A stretch of DNA of 64,000 nt from Ananas comosus (Eukaryota; Streptophyta; Magnoliopsida; Poales; Bromeliaceae), in NCBI RefSeq assembly GCF_001540865.1, contig NC_033631.1, forward strand, positions 5,450,121 through 5,514,120, given 5' to 3'. Of this stretch, positions 13,189 through 27,300 are shown piece by piece; within the stretch, counting starts at the first letter, position 1; the number at the start of each line of letters is the position of its first letter. The position numbers and the translations under genes were made by a program. Below the pieces are notes generated by a model, which saw only the letters and a list, made by a program, of their open reading frames with translations, did no database searches and had not been told where the DNA came from.

Positions 13189-13293
13189 GACCCCTCCTCC
13201 TACCGCGCCCTCGCCTAGGCCCTCTGCCGCCGCAGCCAGGCCCGCTCCGCCACCTCCCTGCTCGACGACATGCTCAACCGCGGCATTCTTCTT
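13189..13293 (+). pseudogene. Captured PPR-like gene fragment in left TIR
   Basis: One frame reads D-P-S-S-Y-R-A-L-A, a TAG stop at 13216-13218, then A-L-C-R-R-S-Q-A-R-S and S-L-L-D-D-M-L-N-R-G-I. This pattern (YRAL.ALCRR.....LLDDMLNRG) is that of a pentatricopeptide repeat. The stop and frame-shifted surroundings make it non-functional. It lies in a GC-rich block (13080-13500) within otherwise AT-rich DNA, as expected for a captured coding piece. The PPR assignment rests on one motif. Confidence 0.5.
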
Positions 13294-13742
13294 CCTTCTC
13301 CTTCTCCGTCGGCGCGCCAACGCGAGATGACGACGGAGAGATGCGGACTCAACCCGGAGCCAGTCGGAGTCGCGGGGGAAGAGCGCAGAGAGGTGGGAGG
13401 CGCCGCCTCTCTGCCGATGCTGACGCCGCGAAGGTCGCTACGACGCCGCAGCCTCGAAGCAGGAAGTCCTTAGCGACGCCATCGCCGGCGCAGTGGTCGT
13501 TGGTGGAGAGGCATGAAAAAAAAAATTATAGGAAAAAAATAATAAAAAAATAAAGACTAAAAAAATGGAAGAAAAAAGAAGAAGATAACATTACCCTGTT
13601 TAAAAAAAATTGCACTGTTTTAAAATTTTTTGCACCATTTTAAATAAAAGTTGCATTCTTTGAAAAAAAATTACACTCTTTAAAATAAAATTACACTATT
13701 TAGAACAAAATTGCACTATTTTGATCGAATTTACACTATTTT

Positions 13743-16700
13743 TGTAAGGACTGAGATTTTTGCAGTGTAACTAAACTCTCAGTTGACGATATTTTGTGTG
13801 TAATTTAATTACAAAAGCACTCGTCAAGTTTCGGGAGAAATCGAGCTAAAACGGAGATTCTACGCGATTTCCAAGTTTCACTTAAAGTGAATAGTAACTT
13901 GGTTTTCCGGAGAGCTCAATGCGTAGAGTTGGCTTCTGGCTCGTATTGGACTCCGTTCATAGCAGTCCAATAGCTCGTTTCGACCGGTTCAGCCATTCTG
14001 GAACTAATGGCGCTGACGGATTTTGAGTTTGACACACGGATTTCAAGAAAATCCAAAAATACATGTTTTATATGTATTTGTGCGTAGTTTCTTCCGTTGG
14101 AGGGTTGGAACGGATTTCGTCGCGAATCCGAGAGCGATCGAGGTGAAACGAAATCGTAACTTTGTTGTCTCCGTCGTGCTGATCGCACTAGTGCGATCCG
14201 TTCACAAATCTGACGGACGGATCTACGGAGATTGCACGTTGATCGAGGAGAGGTCGGTGTTGGGAAATCGGTATTTTCACAAAAGTCACGATATTTTATG
14301 TACCATTTCGCGTGAAATCGTACGTGGAAGGGTATTCACGGGTTTTACTCACGCTGGGGAGGATTCAGTTTGAAATACTGAAGTTTGATGGGCTTTTCCG
14401 CAATTTGCACCTTATATATATTTTATTTTCTAGGGTTTTCTTGGGATCCGAACCCTAGTTGAGCCCCCAGCTACCCTAGCCGCACCCTACCATCTTCACC
14501 TCGCTCATCTTCCCTAACCGCATACCTCCGGCCGCCGCCGATTGAGCCCCAGCCGTCGCCGAACCACCTTCTTCTTCTTCTCCTCCATATCTTTCTTTCT
14601 CCCTCTTCTTCTCGGGTTGAGGACATGGTCCGAGGTTGCAGTTCATCTTGCCCCTTTCCAGCACCACCACGGATCTCCGGCGACCTCCCCCGGCCGACTG
14701 CTGCCACCCAGAGCGCCGCCGACCGCGCTGATGCTGCTTGGGGCAGCTAGACCGAGCCCGCTCCGGCTGCCGTTCCAGTGCCCTCGGCGTCCCTCCCCGA
14801 CGGTCGCCGCCGCCCCTACTAGCCGCCGTCGCCGCCTCGACCAAGTTGCAGCCGCCCCAGACTTGTGCCGGCCGAGGCAAGCCGCGTCCCCTATCCCCGC
14901 GCCGCCGCCACTCAGGGCCGCCTCCCTCCTCCTCCTTCGACCCATGGGGACCTACCGCCGTCGTCCCCGAGGAGCCCCGACCGCCGCCGTGGCCGCAGCT
15001 GCTCTGGAATCCGAGCCCGAGCTGGTGCAGGCTCGGCTAGCTCCGCCGTCACCGCCGCCACCCTCCGCCGCCAACCGAGGTGAGCACCATACTCATTACC
15101 TCCCCCGCACCCATCTCTGACCTGCGCGCACGTCGTCGCGCAGCCGGAAGCCAGCCGAAGCAAGCTTGCTCCGGCCAGGCCCGAAATAGGGCAATTCCCA
15201 GGTGGCTTGCTGTTCCGAGCTTCCGGAGCCTCCCTGATCTCTACGGAAGGGAGCACGATGATCGTAGCAAATTGCTGACCATCGTGCTCACCTTGGTTTC
15301 TGTCGGGAAGGCCCCATTCCGCTGTTTCGATGATGTCGACCCTGTAGAGCCTTTTTGGCTGCTGTTTTGGGATTGCGCATACTTATCCGGTGATCCGAGG
15401 CTGTCTTGATGCCTCTGGAGGTGAGCACGGTGATCGTTGGTTAGTTCCGATCACAGTGGTCACCTCACTTTGGATCAACAGAGTCCGGTTAGTTCTGTTC
15501 GATGCGTTTTTCTCGACTGCGCGCTGTTCGCTGAACCTTCGGATTGCTCCCGCGCCTCCCACAGTGAGCCGTTGCGCTTCGGATCATGAGCACGGCCTCC
15601 GGCATGTCGAGACCTGTCAGTATGTGTCTCGGCGGAACTTACAAGTTCTCAGTTTGCGTGAACGAGTCATAGAAGTCTACCGATTTACATAAAATGATGG
15701 ATTTTATGTAAATAGAGGGTCTTTTATGCACTTGTGCACCTTATGGCTACGGTGGGCAGTGTGAATGCTTGTGTGTGACCTCTGGACTGATTGTCCATGA
15801 TCCTGTAGCTTTCGCGGAAATCGAAAAGTCGATTCCGGTGCGTTTTTCGACGAAATTCGCCGAAAGAACGCGGTTTCGGTTCGGATTTCTTCCGACGTGG
15901 TTTGGTTGCCCTGTGAGTTGTCGCGAAGCCTTGTTGGCTGGTCACCATCGTCGTTTAGTGGGTTTGGTGATGATGGGTGAGCGACGGTGGGTTCCGGTGT
16001 CGAAATAGACACTTTCGGGAACCCGTATTCGTACAATTATCCGGTGATAATTGTGTAGTGGTGTGATCTTGTGTTTGCTGCCAAAACATCCAAATCGGAG
16101 TGTTTTGGGGCAGTAGGCGACTCGTGACACGAGTTGGTGAGTTTCGGGACACTCAGTGGGTCCCGACGGTGTACCGATGTGGTTTTCGGGACTTCCGGTG
16201 AGTTACGGTGATCGGTTTTGGGAAACCGATTACGGGGATCTGTGTGGGGTTTGTGAGTTGTGTATTCTAGACTTGTGAGATGGTTACTGACTTAGTGGAT
16301 CTTCTTAGGTCCGGTAGACTCCGTGCGCACCTAGTGTTCCGACGCGACAGTGACAGGTGGGTGCTTCGAGCTGGTAGTCGATGAGATCGTTTCACCCTTC
16401 CTCTGTTCTTTCATATCAGTATCGTAGTCTCTACATGTTATTTACCTTTGCTTATCGTTCGTTATCTTTACCTTATTGGTTGCATATTGTTAGTTGTTGA
16501 TAGACATGTAGAGCATGTTGCATATATATATTGTATATCTGTGGACCTTGGGTCCAGGCAACACATTGACTTCTTTATCGTGTGTTTCGATTTGGTTGAT
16601 CGTGGTTCGGCGTTGTACGCCCTTGCACCTGGCTTCGGCCAAGGCACCGGTCTCTTTTTGCCGGTTTTCGTTTAAGCATATCAGCATGATTTAGTCACAG

Positions 16701-17214
16701 CAATGTGTATTCGAGACACCAGGTTGGTTTGGCCACCAACCAAGGAGTGTACGTATCCGGATAGGTCGTCGGTGACGCATGAATAAGTTGGCAGTGTCTG
16801 CTCTGTGACAAGCAATGCTTGAGGTCTGCTGACCAATATAGCAGCATCAGATTGGGTTTGGTTTGGACTATTTACCTTTGAGGCATCCGATCAGTTGAGT
16901 TTTTGGTTACAGTAGTAGTTTCGTTCTTGCTCAGTTATTATCATATTTCTATTACTATTGTAGTTGCTCTTATATCACATCATGCTCATATCTGTAGTTC
17001 TGCTTCATATCAGCATATATACTTGTTTATCTATCTCCTTTGGTTTCCGGTGATTACGGCTTGCCTTCGTGGCTCTGTCGTACCAACTGGGAAACCATGG
17101 TTGCGGTTTCTCACCCTCCTTTTCCCCAGGTGATTCGGGCTTGGAGTTGGTCTTTGGCGCGACGAGAGGACGATCTAGCTAGTCTGGTATAGCGATCGCC
17201 ACCTGGTTGTATTT
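13743..17214 (+). mobile_element. Solo LTR (4.2 kb family LTR1), left segment
   Basis: Starts TGTAAGGACTGAG at 13743 after the duplication atttt (13738-13742). It is interrupted at 17214 by the full gypsy element and resumes at 33579-34287, ending CCCCGGGGCGTGACA before a second atttt (34288-34292). The net length is about 4.2 kb. The GC-rich leader (about 14470-15120) yields many long frames on both strands, but none keeps a protein shared with the sister LTRs at 17215, 29153 and 37150. Leader hairpins are at about 15251-15292 and 15418-15465. Confidence 0.92.
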
Positions 17215-19462
17215 TGTAAAGACTGAGATTTTTACAGTGCAACTAAACTCTCCGTTGACGATGTTTATATGTGTAATTTAATTTCATAAGCACTCGTCAA
17301 GTTTCAGGAGAAAATGAGCTAAAACGGAGAAGTTATGCGATTATTAGTTTTCACTTAAGTGAATAGTAACTCCGGTTTTTCGGTGAAGCCGCGGAGTAGA
17401 GTTGGCTTTCGGCGTGTATCGGACTCCGTTCATAGCGATCCAATAGCTCATTTCGATCGGATTAGCTATTCTGGAACCAATGGCACTGACGGATTTCATT
17501 TTCGATGCACGATTTTTGAGAAAAATGAGTTTTAACAAAAAGAGGGTTTCCGCTCTTTGCTATTCGTGCATTTTAAAACTCCCCGTGCTTTGTACAAGTG
17601 ATCTGGAGATGGGTGAGAGATGTTTCAAGTACCTACTGGTGGTAGGGAATTCAAATACGAGTTTGAATTAAAGGATTTCGGGTTTCCACCAAGGCCTATG
17701 TGTGACTTATGGATTAATTAGAGAGCGGATGGATTCCGTCGCAAATTCGTGACCAAATCTGACGAAACAAGATTGTAGTTTTGATGCCCTCGTCGTGCTG
17801 AACACGATGGTGCAATCCGTTCTGAAATCCGATGAACGGATTGTCGGATATTGCATGAAGTTCGCTAAGGGGTCGAGAGTGGAAAATCAGAATTTTCGCA
17901 AAAGTTCCCATATTTTATGTACCGTTTCGCGTAATCTTGAACGTCGAGGTGCATACGCGCATATTACACGCGTGGTGAAGGACTGGGTAAGAAATACCAA
18001 GCTTCGGAGGACTTTTTTGCAATTTTCACATTGCATACAATGTGAATCTAGGGTTCTTTTGCAAGAAACCCTAGATCTAGCCGACCTAGTTCCCCAACCG
18101 TGCCCTAGATAGCCCCAGCAGGTCCCTGCCCTGCCTGCGCTCGTGCCCAGACCTCCGGCGAGCAATTCCGACCGCCGGAAAACTCATGGTTATCTTCCTC
18201 TCCTCCCCTCTCGGCCACCCTCTCCTCCTCTCTGCCGAAGTTGCTGGGGAAGCGACCACAGACCCTCTTGGAAGCTTCCTGGGAAGATATCTCCCTCTCC
18301 GCCGCCGGCACCGGCCATCCCCGCCGTCCTCGCGCGCCGCCGGCGCCGCCCAAGCAAACCACGGGCAACCCGGACGAGCTCGGCCCGAGCAGACCCTAGC
18401 TCGAGGCTTGCGAGCCGTAGCAACCCTAGCTCGGCCGCCCTGCCTCATCTGGCCTCCGGCGTGACCTCGCGCGCCATCGCCGCCGCTCCCGACGCCGCCG
18501 GCCGCCGCCCCTGCTCTCTGCGGCCGCCCAGACCGAGTGCGGGTCGAGCCGGGGCTAGCTCTGCCTCCGCGCGCCGCCGCAGTTCCCCGCCGGCCGAGTC
18601 GCCCTTCCTCCACCTCCGGCGAAGTGCCGCCGTCGCCCCGACCCTCCTCCGGTCGCCGCCGTGGCCGCCGCTACCCTAGGAGCCGAGGTGAACCCGTGCG
18701 GGGTCGGGTTGTTCCAGCGCCGCCATCGTTGCCTTCCGCCGCCGGCCAGCGTGAGTGCCGGCTCTGCCTGGCCGGCCGCACCCGTCAACCGTCGGAGACG
18801 CTGCCGCCGGAGCTCGCTGTCCACCGGAATGAACCCGTGCTCCCCACGGGTTTGGTGGCTAGGGCATCATTGGCCATCGTCGCCGCCGCCTCCTGTCGCC
18901 TGCTGACGTGAGCCCCAGACCTCTCTGACCTTCCGCACCAACCCCTGGCCGGCCTTCCCGCCGTCCGGCCGCCGCCGGCCACCCCGTGCCCTGCCTAGCC
19001 CCGGTAAGCCTAGTTTAGCTTTCTGCACCTTGTCTTAGGGTTCCGGTCACTGTTTCGGTGAACCGAGGCCACCTCGAGTCTTCGGAAGGTGAGCACGATG
19101 ATCCTAGTTCAGTGCTGATCATCGTGACCACCTTCATTGGAGTCTGAGAGCCTCTGATTTGCGAGATAAGCATGTTCTTCATGCTGTGCGGGCAGTCCGC
19201 TGAAGTTCGTCTCGCTCCCGCGCTCGCCACAGTGGCCGGCCATGCTCCGAAGTGTGAGCACGGCCTCCAGCATGTCGATACCTATCAGCGAGAGTCTCGG
19301 GTCAACTCGAGTGTCCTCGATTTGCGCTATCGGACCGTAAAGTCCCGTAAATAGCATGAAATAATATAATTTTACGTATTATAGGGGACTTTTGTGCAAT
19401 TGTACACTTCGTGGCTGTTGTGGGTAGTGTGTAAGGACAGCGGGTGACCTCTGGACTAGTTG
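17215..19462 (+). mobile_element. Truncated 5' LTR of the nested gypsy element
   Basis: Matches 29153 to about 31442 almost base for base, except for an indel-rich patch around 18040-18520. At 19462 (after ttgtccaaggcc) it switches abruptly to sequence homologous to 25505 onward. About half of the expected 4.4 kb LTR and the primer site are therefore missing. Confidence 0.85.
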
Positions 19463-22400
19463 TCCAAGGCCATGGCCAGAGCAGGGAGGAAAAGACACTG
19501 TGGACTTTTCCTTCTCCTCTCCTGATCTTCTCTCTCTCTTTAATGCTTCCGTAAGCTGTACGAACAAGCTATCATGCTGCGAAAACTCTGCAGCAGAGAA
19601 CATCGACGAGAGTGAGTTCTGATTAGGCTCAAAATCTGAGGTAGAATAAGCTATGTTCTTGATTAGAGATATGCTATTGACCCTATATCTGTATAGTATA
19701 GTTTTCTAATTGCTAGAACCTCTATGTGATATTTCAGCTTAAGAAAAACTTAATGAAATTTGCGGACAGCGTATATGATAGTGTTCCCTAGCTTTTTGGA
19801 TGTAATCCCTATGGAATTAAAGATTATTTTTTACTTTCATGAACGACAGGTTAATCTTTGACTTTTATGGAATGGCAACAGTTGGTGGGGTATGAAGGCC
19901 ATAACTAAGCTCATGCTAAGCAGCGGGATAACTTGAATGTTATGGGAATTGTTTCAGCCTATAGCTTTTTATATGCTTAAAAATGCATGTTGATACATAT
20001 AAATGAACCTTGGGTTAATTGTGGAGGCTATATAAAGCTAGGACAAAGTATGGAATTGTGGCCATTGATTCGCCGCTAATATTCAATCTCCCAAAACTAT
20101 ATATTTTGAGTGGTTCATAGATGGAGCTAAAATTATGATGGCAAGGAAATTATATAGAGCTTTATATAAACGCTAAGCTCGCTAATCGCGGCTTGTGCAG
20201 ATAAAACCCTAATATATACATGATCGCGTACAAACCTATTGAGTAAAGCGAACATCGTTGGCAAGTCGATTCGACAATTCGTCGTAGCACTACCGAACGA
20301 TATCGTCAAAAAGACGTTTTCGGCATGCGAATTGTCCACGAGCCGCGGAACTGCGATTTTTGGAAAAAGCGCGGGAAGTGAATTCTGCGCATTCCGGATT
20401 AAAATAAAAAGGTGGCTTTGTTACCGAAGTGATAGGTCACTCCATGCCCCAAGTAAGTATGGTTCATTTGACGCTATGACGAATATTATTGTCGAATAGA
20501 ATATAATTGCGAAATGTCTCTAATAGTTCATAGAATACCAATGCATGACTTTGAAGCTAGAGACATAAGAATAGATATATATGAATGTATTAAATGGTAA
20601 TAGTAAAAACATCGAGAACATGTGAACCTCCCATACTAATGGACCATATTCATATTTCGTGCGACAATTCATATAGATTGTCGATATATAACGAAAAACA
20701 GATGTTAGTTAAATTGTTACATTATTCATATAATACCCTTGTAAAGTTGAACCTGTAAACGCCCAATGGTCATGAAATCTGAATATGAAATGTGATCGTC
20801 GATGCTAAAGTCTACATGCTTATGCGAAGTTTTATTAGGGATTATTTTATTATGTCCTTATTGTCTTATAACAATTTTATATAATAGTTGAATATTGTAT
20901 ATCTCTATTTCAATTTGCATATTTGAATGCTTGACTTAATTTTAGTTATTTAGTATAATCCTTCTGATATATTTAATTGAATATAATGTATAGAATATTT
21001 TATTATCTATTAACCATATTTTATAATTTTCCCTATAGATATTGGTATGTTTGGATTATTTTAGTGACAATCTTTTTCCTAATACAATAATTATATTTCA
21101 GGATATTAACAGTAATATCTTATAAGCTGTCATAATTTGTTAATCCTAGGCGTGATAACTTAGGATAATGAATAAGATCGAGTGCATGAACCTAGTGTCT
21201 TTCACATAGGTCGACATTAACCTAGTGTCATTGGACATAGGTCAAGTAATAAACCTAAGTCGAGTTCTAGTGAAAATGAGTCTAAAACCATAGCGATATG
21301 AACCTAGTATACATAAGTACATTGAGTAAGAATGAACTAAATGTGAATTATTAGTGGTATAGGGATCACTAGAAAGATTGATATTCGACCTAGGAGGGTC
21401 GCACATAGGTAAAGTAGTAAACCCTCATTTGAAAAGTGGAGTTCCGAATCCCAAGATCTATGATGACTTGGTATCAACAAAGCTAGGGCTGTGGCGACGA
21501 TTCGCCGCCGAATTGATACAAGAGATTGGGTGTGTGCGCAGCGTCCACACACCCGAGGCTTGAACCATTTCTTGGCGTGTGCGACGCATTTCGCCGCCGT
21601 AAATAAAATGGTTAGCAGTTTGTGGATCCCTACCGCACCTGTTGACTGAACCACTGTCGTTGCTTGTTCGACATTCGTCGCCTGGTGGCTAATCATAACC
21701 TAGGCCCGTTGTTTGGTGAGGCTGCGATCTTCGCCGCCAGACGCTAGGACAGGCAGTACATGAGCTGTTGCCAGCTGAGTGCATTGAGATTCCTCACCTC
21801 GAGCTAGACAAGTGAGCGACATATCCCCGATGTGATATGACCTCAGACCGAGTCGTGGCATAGAGAACTAAGGTAAAGATACTTTAGGAAGAATAGCCAT
21901 TAGCAAAGTGCTACAAAGTGTAAAAAGTAAAGAATGCTTAGAGTTAAATGAACATTCAATGCAAATTCATAAGAGAACGATTAAGACATAAGTAGCGTAA
22001 AGTAACCTACTTACATGATACAGGATTATATATTGCATTTAGTTAAGGCATACATGTTTAATATTTACGTAAATTATTATGAATTATCTGTGGACTAACA
22101 TTTATAGTGCCTCTTTGGACTCGTTGTCGAGCTCTCCCTTGGTGCCGTACCACTGGGAACTATATTATATGTTCTCACCCCGTGTGTTTTGGGGTACAGG
22201 TGGTCACTTGAGCGCCGGCGGCGCTGAGACAGGGCATAGTTTTCGTAATAAGCGCCTATACACCACCGAGACCAAGAGCTAGAAAGTCCTTGAAGTGGTC
22301 AAGCTACAGAGTATGAAATGAAAGAACAAAATTTGTATTAATTTGTCTAAGTTTTGTAATAAGTTAAAGTTCTCTGTTATGCTAAATGTAAAAATATTGT

Positions 22401-23105
22401 AAAGTAAAAAATCTCTGGATGGAATGCTTGTATGCATAATGGCAACTTTTGTTTTTGATACTTCTCAATCTTACATACCTGGCTACAGTTTCCTGTTTGG
22501 AACCTCTTATTGCATTGTTAGATTGTTACTACCTAGAACGTACAGGGGAGCTCTGTCGCCGTCGCGTCTGTCGGCGTGCCCGAACCGACTCAAATAGGCG
22601 AAGCTCGGGCGTGACATAAGGCTAGAACAATAAGTTTTTTATGCGTCGTGTGAGCCAGGTTGACAGTGCGTGATATCCCGGTATTTTCATTTCAAGTCTA
22701 CGTAAAATACTCTAAGATTAAAGTGGTGTTACTCGTGAATTTTCTACTGAACTTTGCGACGTAGTCGAGTCGTTATGGCTATGCGGACCAAGGTAGAGTG
22801 GACCTAAACTTTCTGAGTGTTGAAGTGTTATCTCAAAATTGGCGATTTGGATCTGATAATCGGGATCTGTCTTTGTCGAAGTTTATAAGGATGTATTGAT
22901 CGCCGATGAGTCTTTTGGTCTGTAGAGTTTGGGTTGGAAACATTTTCCGCTCGATTTGTCTGGTGAACCCAGTCCTATTCCCCTTCTACGGAGGTTGATA
23001 TATTCAGATGTAATTGACCAGTACTCAAGAGATGGCTACCACAGTGGGAAGAATTACTGAATTCTATTTCGGTACGTGTCAAGCTCAAAGGACATAAATT
23101 CTTAA
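19463..23105 (+). repeat. Indel-rich duplicate of 25505-29152
   Basis: The segment carries the last 3.1 kb of LTR5 (terminus GGGCGTGACA at about 22617) and then the gypsy interior up to a broken polypurine tract (about 23085-23105). Differences from the second copy are mostly single-base insertions and deletions. A stretch at about 20840-21120 is replaced by unrelated AT-rich sequence. Frames here are not coding. Confidence 0.8.
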
Positions 23106-24312
23106 AGGGTGATAAATGGTTTAGTAGGATCCGTCTTGGCTCGAGTTACTCCAAGTATTGCCAGAATTCTCGGAGCTTTGATTATAGCTCGGTTGAGGTG
23201 CGAAAATCGGTTAGAGAAACCGTTTTCTAGAGCCTCAGTTGGTACGGTGCGCGGCTTAGTGTCGCTAGCAGCTTTCGGATGTTGGAAATTATAGGACTCC
23301 CAGTGAGTTGGTTCAAGGTCGTTCTGATTTCGAATGTCGACTTGTAAAGTTGATGTTTCGATAGTATTGGTTGTGAACTCGTGGTTCAGTGAAGAGGTAT
23401 CAGATGACTTGATACTTCGATGTGTCGCGCTTCCAACTTGTTGATTGGTAGTGGATCTTCGGATATTTCGCTTTTCTTTTGATAAGTATATTGGCTGCAG
23501 ACAATATACTGTCGAAAGAGGGACGAAATACTATCTTCCCTTTTGGGACTTATGGATTGGGTCAATGTGTTCTCTAGACTGTTTTGTGGGAAAAGCCAGA
23601 GTGATAGTCATCTTTGACCACGTAGCGAGCCTTGGGTTATTCCTTGGCAGGTTTTGCACAGTTGACTTATCGTCACTGATGAAGGGTTCTGACTCTAGTT
23701 CGAGTCTGGGTATTCTTAGTTCGTTAGTTGTGCATTCCACAATTAAAAGGTTTGGTTGGTTAGTAGTCTCGGTCTGTTGTCATGAGGTTTAGAGTCAGTG
23801 GTTGAGCGACTTGAGCCTGGTTGGTCTTTGATTGTCACCGTATGTGATAGCGTATAAGGTTGCGACTTGGCTTATTGTGCAACCTTGTAATAGTATGCTT
23901 GTCCAGCTAATTGATGATAGGTGCGCCGGGGTCTCAATGAGACAGGCATTTGGTGTTGCTCGGAACATCGATCGCTAGGGTCCATGGTAGGACGACAGCG
24001 ACAGGGTCTTGTGGAGACCAGTGTTGAGCATTACCGATGGTTAGTATCGCAGTTGCGATTAGCGACCTGTGCATCAAGTGATGGACTTGCAAGAGCATTT
24101 GGTGGTCTGTTGGTACCGGATTAAGTTTGAGGAGACAAAATTATCTAGCTCAATTGGTATTGTCAATTGGACCTTTTGGTCAGATGTAAAGTAAGGTCTT
24201 GGACCTAGGACTATAGATTGTCGCAGGCGACTTTCCGTTGATGAGGTTTTGGTAGTTTGTGTGGTTATTGGTGGGAGACTGTGGTCTCCAAGGTGAGAGT
24301 TTTGACTGAGGT
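23106..24312 (+). mobile_element. Gypsy interior segment
   Basis: Homologous to the reverse complement of the minus-strand element around 9180-9163 and 6617-5730. The longest forward frame (23445-23792, 115 codons) shows no reverse transcriptase, integrase or gag signature and is not called a gene. Confidence 0.65.
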
Positions 24313-27300
24313 TGTAATATATTGAAACTTGGAGTTGCGATGTCAACTTTGATCTAGAAGATCAAAGTAGGGTTTGAGCAGGTTTTGTATCTTCCCCGAG
24401 TGATTTTGGACGCGTGGGAGTGAGTTCCAAAGAGAAATAAGTGTTTCGGCGCAAATTGGGCGCGAAACAAAAGGTAAAAGGAGTTTTCGGATCATGACGC
24501 CAACTTGGATTAAATGAATCAAAGTGAGGTTTGAGGATAATTGGTACTATCTCCGAAGTAATTTGGAGGCTTTGGAATAGCTAATGGCATGTGTTAGAAA
24601 GGTCTTGAAGTGTTTGGGGTGAAGTGGCGATGCAAAAAGAAGCTCGGAGTAAGTGCGGCCAAGTACGAGAATTGCATTGGCTTCTTCTAAGTTAATGGGT
24701 CGATAATGCAAAAATGAAATTGAATTGTTCCCAAAGTAATTGGGAAGCATGAGGGTAGTTAAGGGCTAGTTCTGGAGATGCCCGAAGGTGTTCGATGCGA
24801 ATTCGAAGCACAAGTAAGCTTCGGAAGCATGTTGCGGCTAGAAGCAGGTTGCATTGGTAATCTTGATCAATTGGATCAAGGAAAAACAAGAAAGTAAAAT
24901 TGGCTTGTCCTTGGATTGAACTGCGAGTTTATGGATGGTTATTGGCATACAATGGAAGTGTTTAGATGGATTCGAAAGGAATTAAACGCGCGAAACGAGC
25001 TCCGAAGCGAGCTGCTGCCAAGAATGGAATTGGAGTCGATTTAGTTGCTACTCCGGCTAAAAGAAATGCAATAAATGGAAATTGGATTGCTCCCAAATGA
25101 AATTAGAAGTTGTGGAGGTCCATAGGCATGTATTGGCATGTTTCGGAAGTAATTGGAAGAGGTTGGAGGGTTTCGAATTGAACCGGAAGCACGAATCAGC
25201 CTCGAAACGAAGTGCTGTCAGAGCTGCTGCCAGAGCTTGTACCGGTACAAGGTGCAGGCTGTACCGGTACAAGCACCCGCAGAGAGCTGGTTGCAATGCA
25301 GTTTTGCATTTTGAAGGGCTTAGGTGCAATTTTCGATCTTATCACTTAAACCCAGTATACCCCTACCTGTTAGATACGTATCCTACCTTCTCTCTCTCTT
25401 CCCTCTCATTTCTTTTCCTTTTCTTTCCTCCTCTCTCCTCTAAACCGAACAAAGGAGCTGTTGAGAGGCTTTGCGGAGAATGCAGCAGAGTTCGCGTTCT
25501 GGGCTGCGAGGATGGTCCAGAGCAGGGAGGAAAGACCTGGTGGACTTTTCCCTTCTCCTCCTCCTGATCTTCTCCTCTCTTTATTCTCTCTAAGCTGTAC
25601 GAACAAGGCTTCATGCTGCGAAAACTGCTGCAGCAGGGAGAAGCTCGACGGAGAGTGAGTTCTGAGTTGAGGCTTCAAAATCTGAGGTAAATAAATGCTA
25701 TGTTCTGATTAGAGATGATGCTATTGACCCTATATCTGATATAGTATAGTTTCTAAGTTGCTAGAACCTCTTTTGTGATGATTCAGCTTAAGAAAAAGCT
25801 TAATGAATTCTGCGGACAGCGTATATGGACTAGGGTTCCTAGCTGTTTGCGATGTGAACCCTATGGAATTAAAGATTATTTTACTTTCATGAACGAAGGT
25901 TATCTTTGATATTATTGAATGGCAACAGTTGGTGGGGTTATGAGGCATAATGAACTCATGCTAGCAGCGGGAATAAGCTTGAATGTTATGGAATTGTTGC
26001 AGCCTATAGCTTTTATATGGCTTAAAAATGCATGTTGATAGCATATAAATGAACCTGGGTTAATTGTGGAGGCTATATAAAGCTAAGGGACAAAGCTATG
26101 GAATTGTGCCATTTGGATTCGGGCTAATATCAATCCTCCAAACTAATATGTTTGAGGTTCATGAGGATTGGAGCTGAAATTATGATGCAAGGAAATTATA
26201 TAGAGCTTTATATTAAAACCTAAGCTCGCTAATGCGCTTTTGCAGGATAAAGACCCTAATATAGAATTGATCGCGTACAAACCTATTTGAGGGTAAAGCG
26301 AACACGTTGGCGAAGTCGATTCGACAATTCGTCGAGCCTACGCGAAGATATCGTCAAAAGGACGTTTTCGGCATCGATTGTCACGAGCGCGGAATCGCGA
26401 TTTTTGGAAAAGCGCGGGAAGTGAATTTCTCGCATTCCGGTATTAAATAAAGGTGGGTTGTGTTTACCGAAGTGATTAGGTCACTTCCATGCCAAAGTAA
26501 AGTATGGTTTCATTTGACGCATATACGAATATGATTGTCGACATATGAATATTAATGCGAAATGATCTCTAATAGTATCATATGAATACCAATGCATGAC
26601 TTGTGAATGCTAGAGACATAAGAATAGATATATATGAATGTGATGTATGATGGTAATCAAGTAAGAAACATGCGAGAACATGTGAACTCCATACTATGGA
26701 CATATTATAGATCGTGCGAAATTCATATAAGTGTCGATATATGAACGTGAAAACTAGATGCTTAGTTATGTTACATTATTCATATAATCCTTGTAAATGT
26801 TGAACCTGTAAACGCCAAGGGCATGGAAATTGAATATGAAATGTGATCGTAGATGCTAAAGTCTACATACTTATTGCCACATAGTGGAAGTTTAATGCCT
26901 ATGTCTAAACATATATAAAAGTGAATGTAATCTAGTTCAAGCCATATGAATGTTGACAATTTTAGTTGATTAGAAACCTCGATAGTAATGAGATAAATGA
27001 GAATATGTAAACTATGAACCTCATGTTAAATCCCTAAGAATTGGGTATTGGGTATAAGTTGACAACTCCAAACAAGTAGAAATCAGGATAGTATCAAAGT
27101 AAATGAAAATGTGCAATTTGTAATCCTAGGCGTGGATAACTAGGATAATGAATAGATCGAGTGGCATGAACCTAGTGTTCTTGAAACATAGGTCGGACAT
27201 TAACCTAGTGTCATTGGACATAGGTCAAGTAATTAAACCTAGAGTCGAGTTCTAGGTGAAAATGATATAAAACCTAGCGAATGAACCTAGGTTATGACAT

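Noticed and set aside
14542..15120. 192-codon Pro/Arg/Ala-rich frame
   Set aside because: It lies in the GC-rich leader of an LTR. Sister LTRs do not keep the frame.
18143..18679. 178-codon Ser/Pro/Arg-rich frame and its antisense partners
   Set aside because: Same GC-rich LTR leader effect. The copy at 30000-30650 is broken by indels.
23445..23792. Possible gypsy polymerase fragment (115 codons)
   Set aside because: No YxDD, integrase HHCC or DDE motif, nor any other known signature, is visible.
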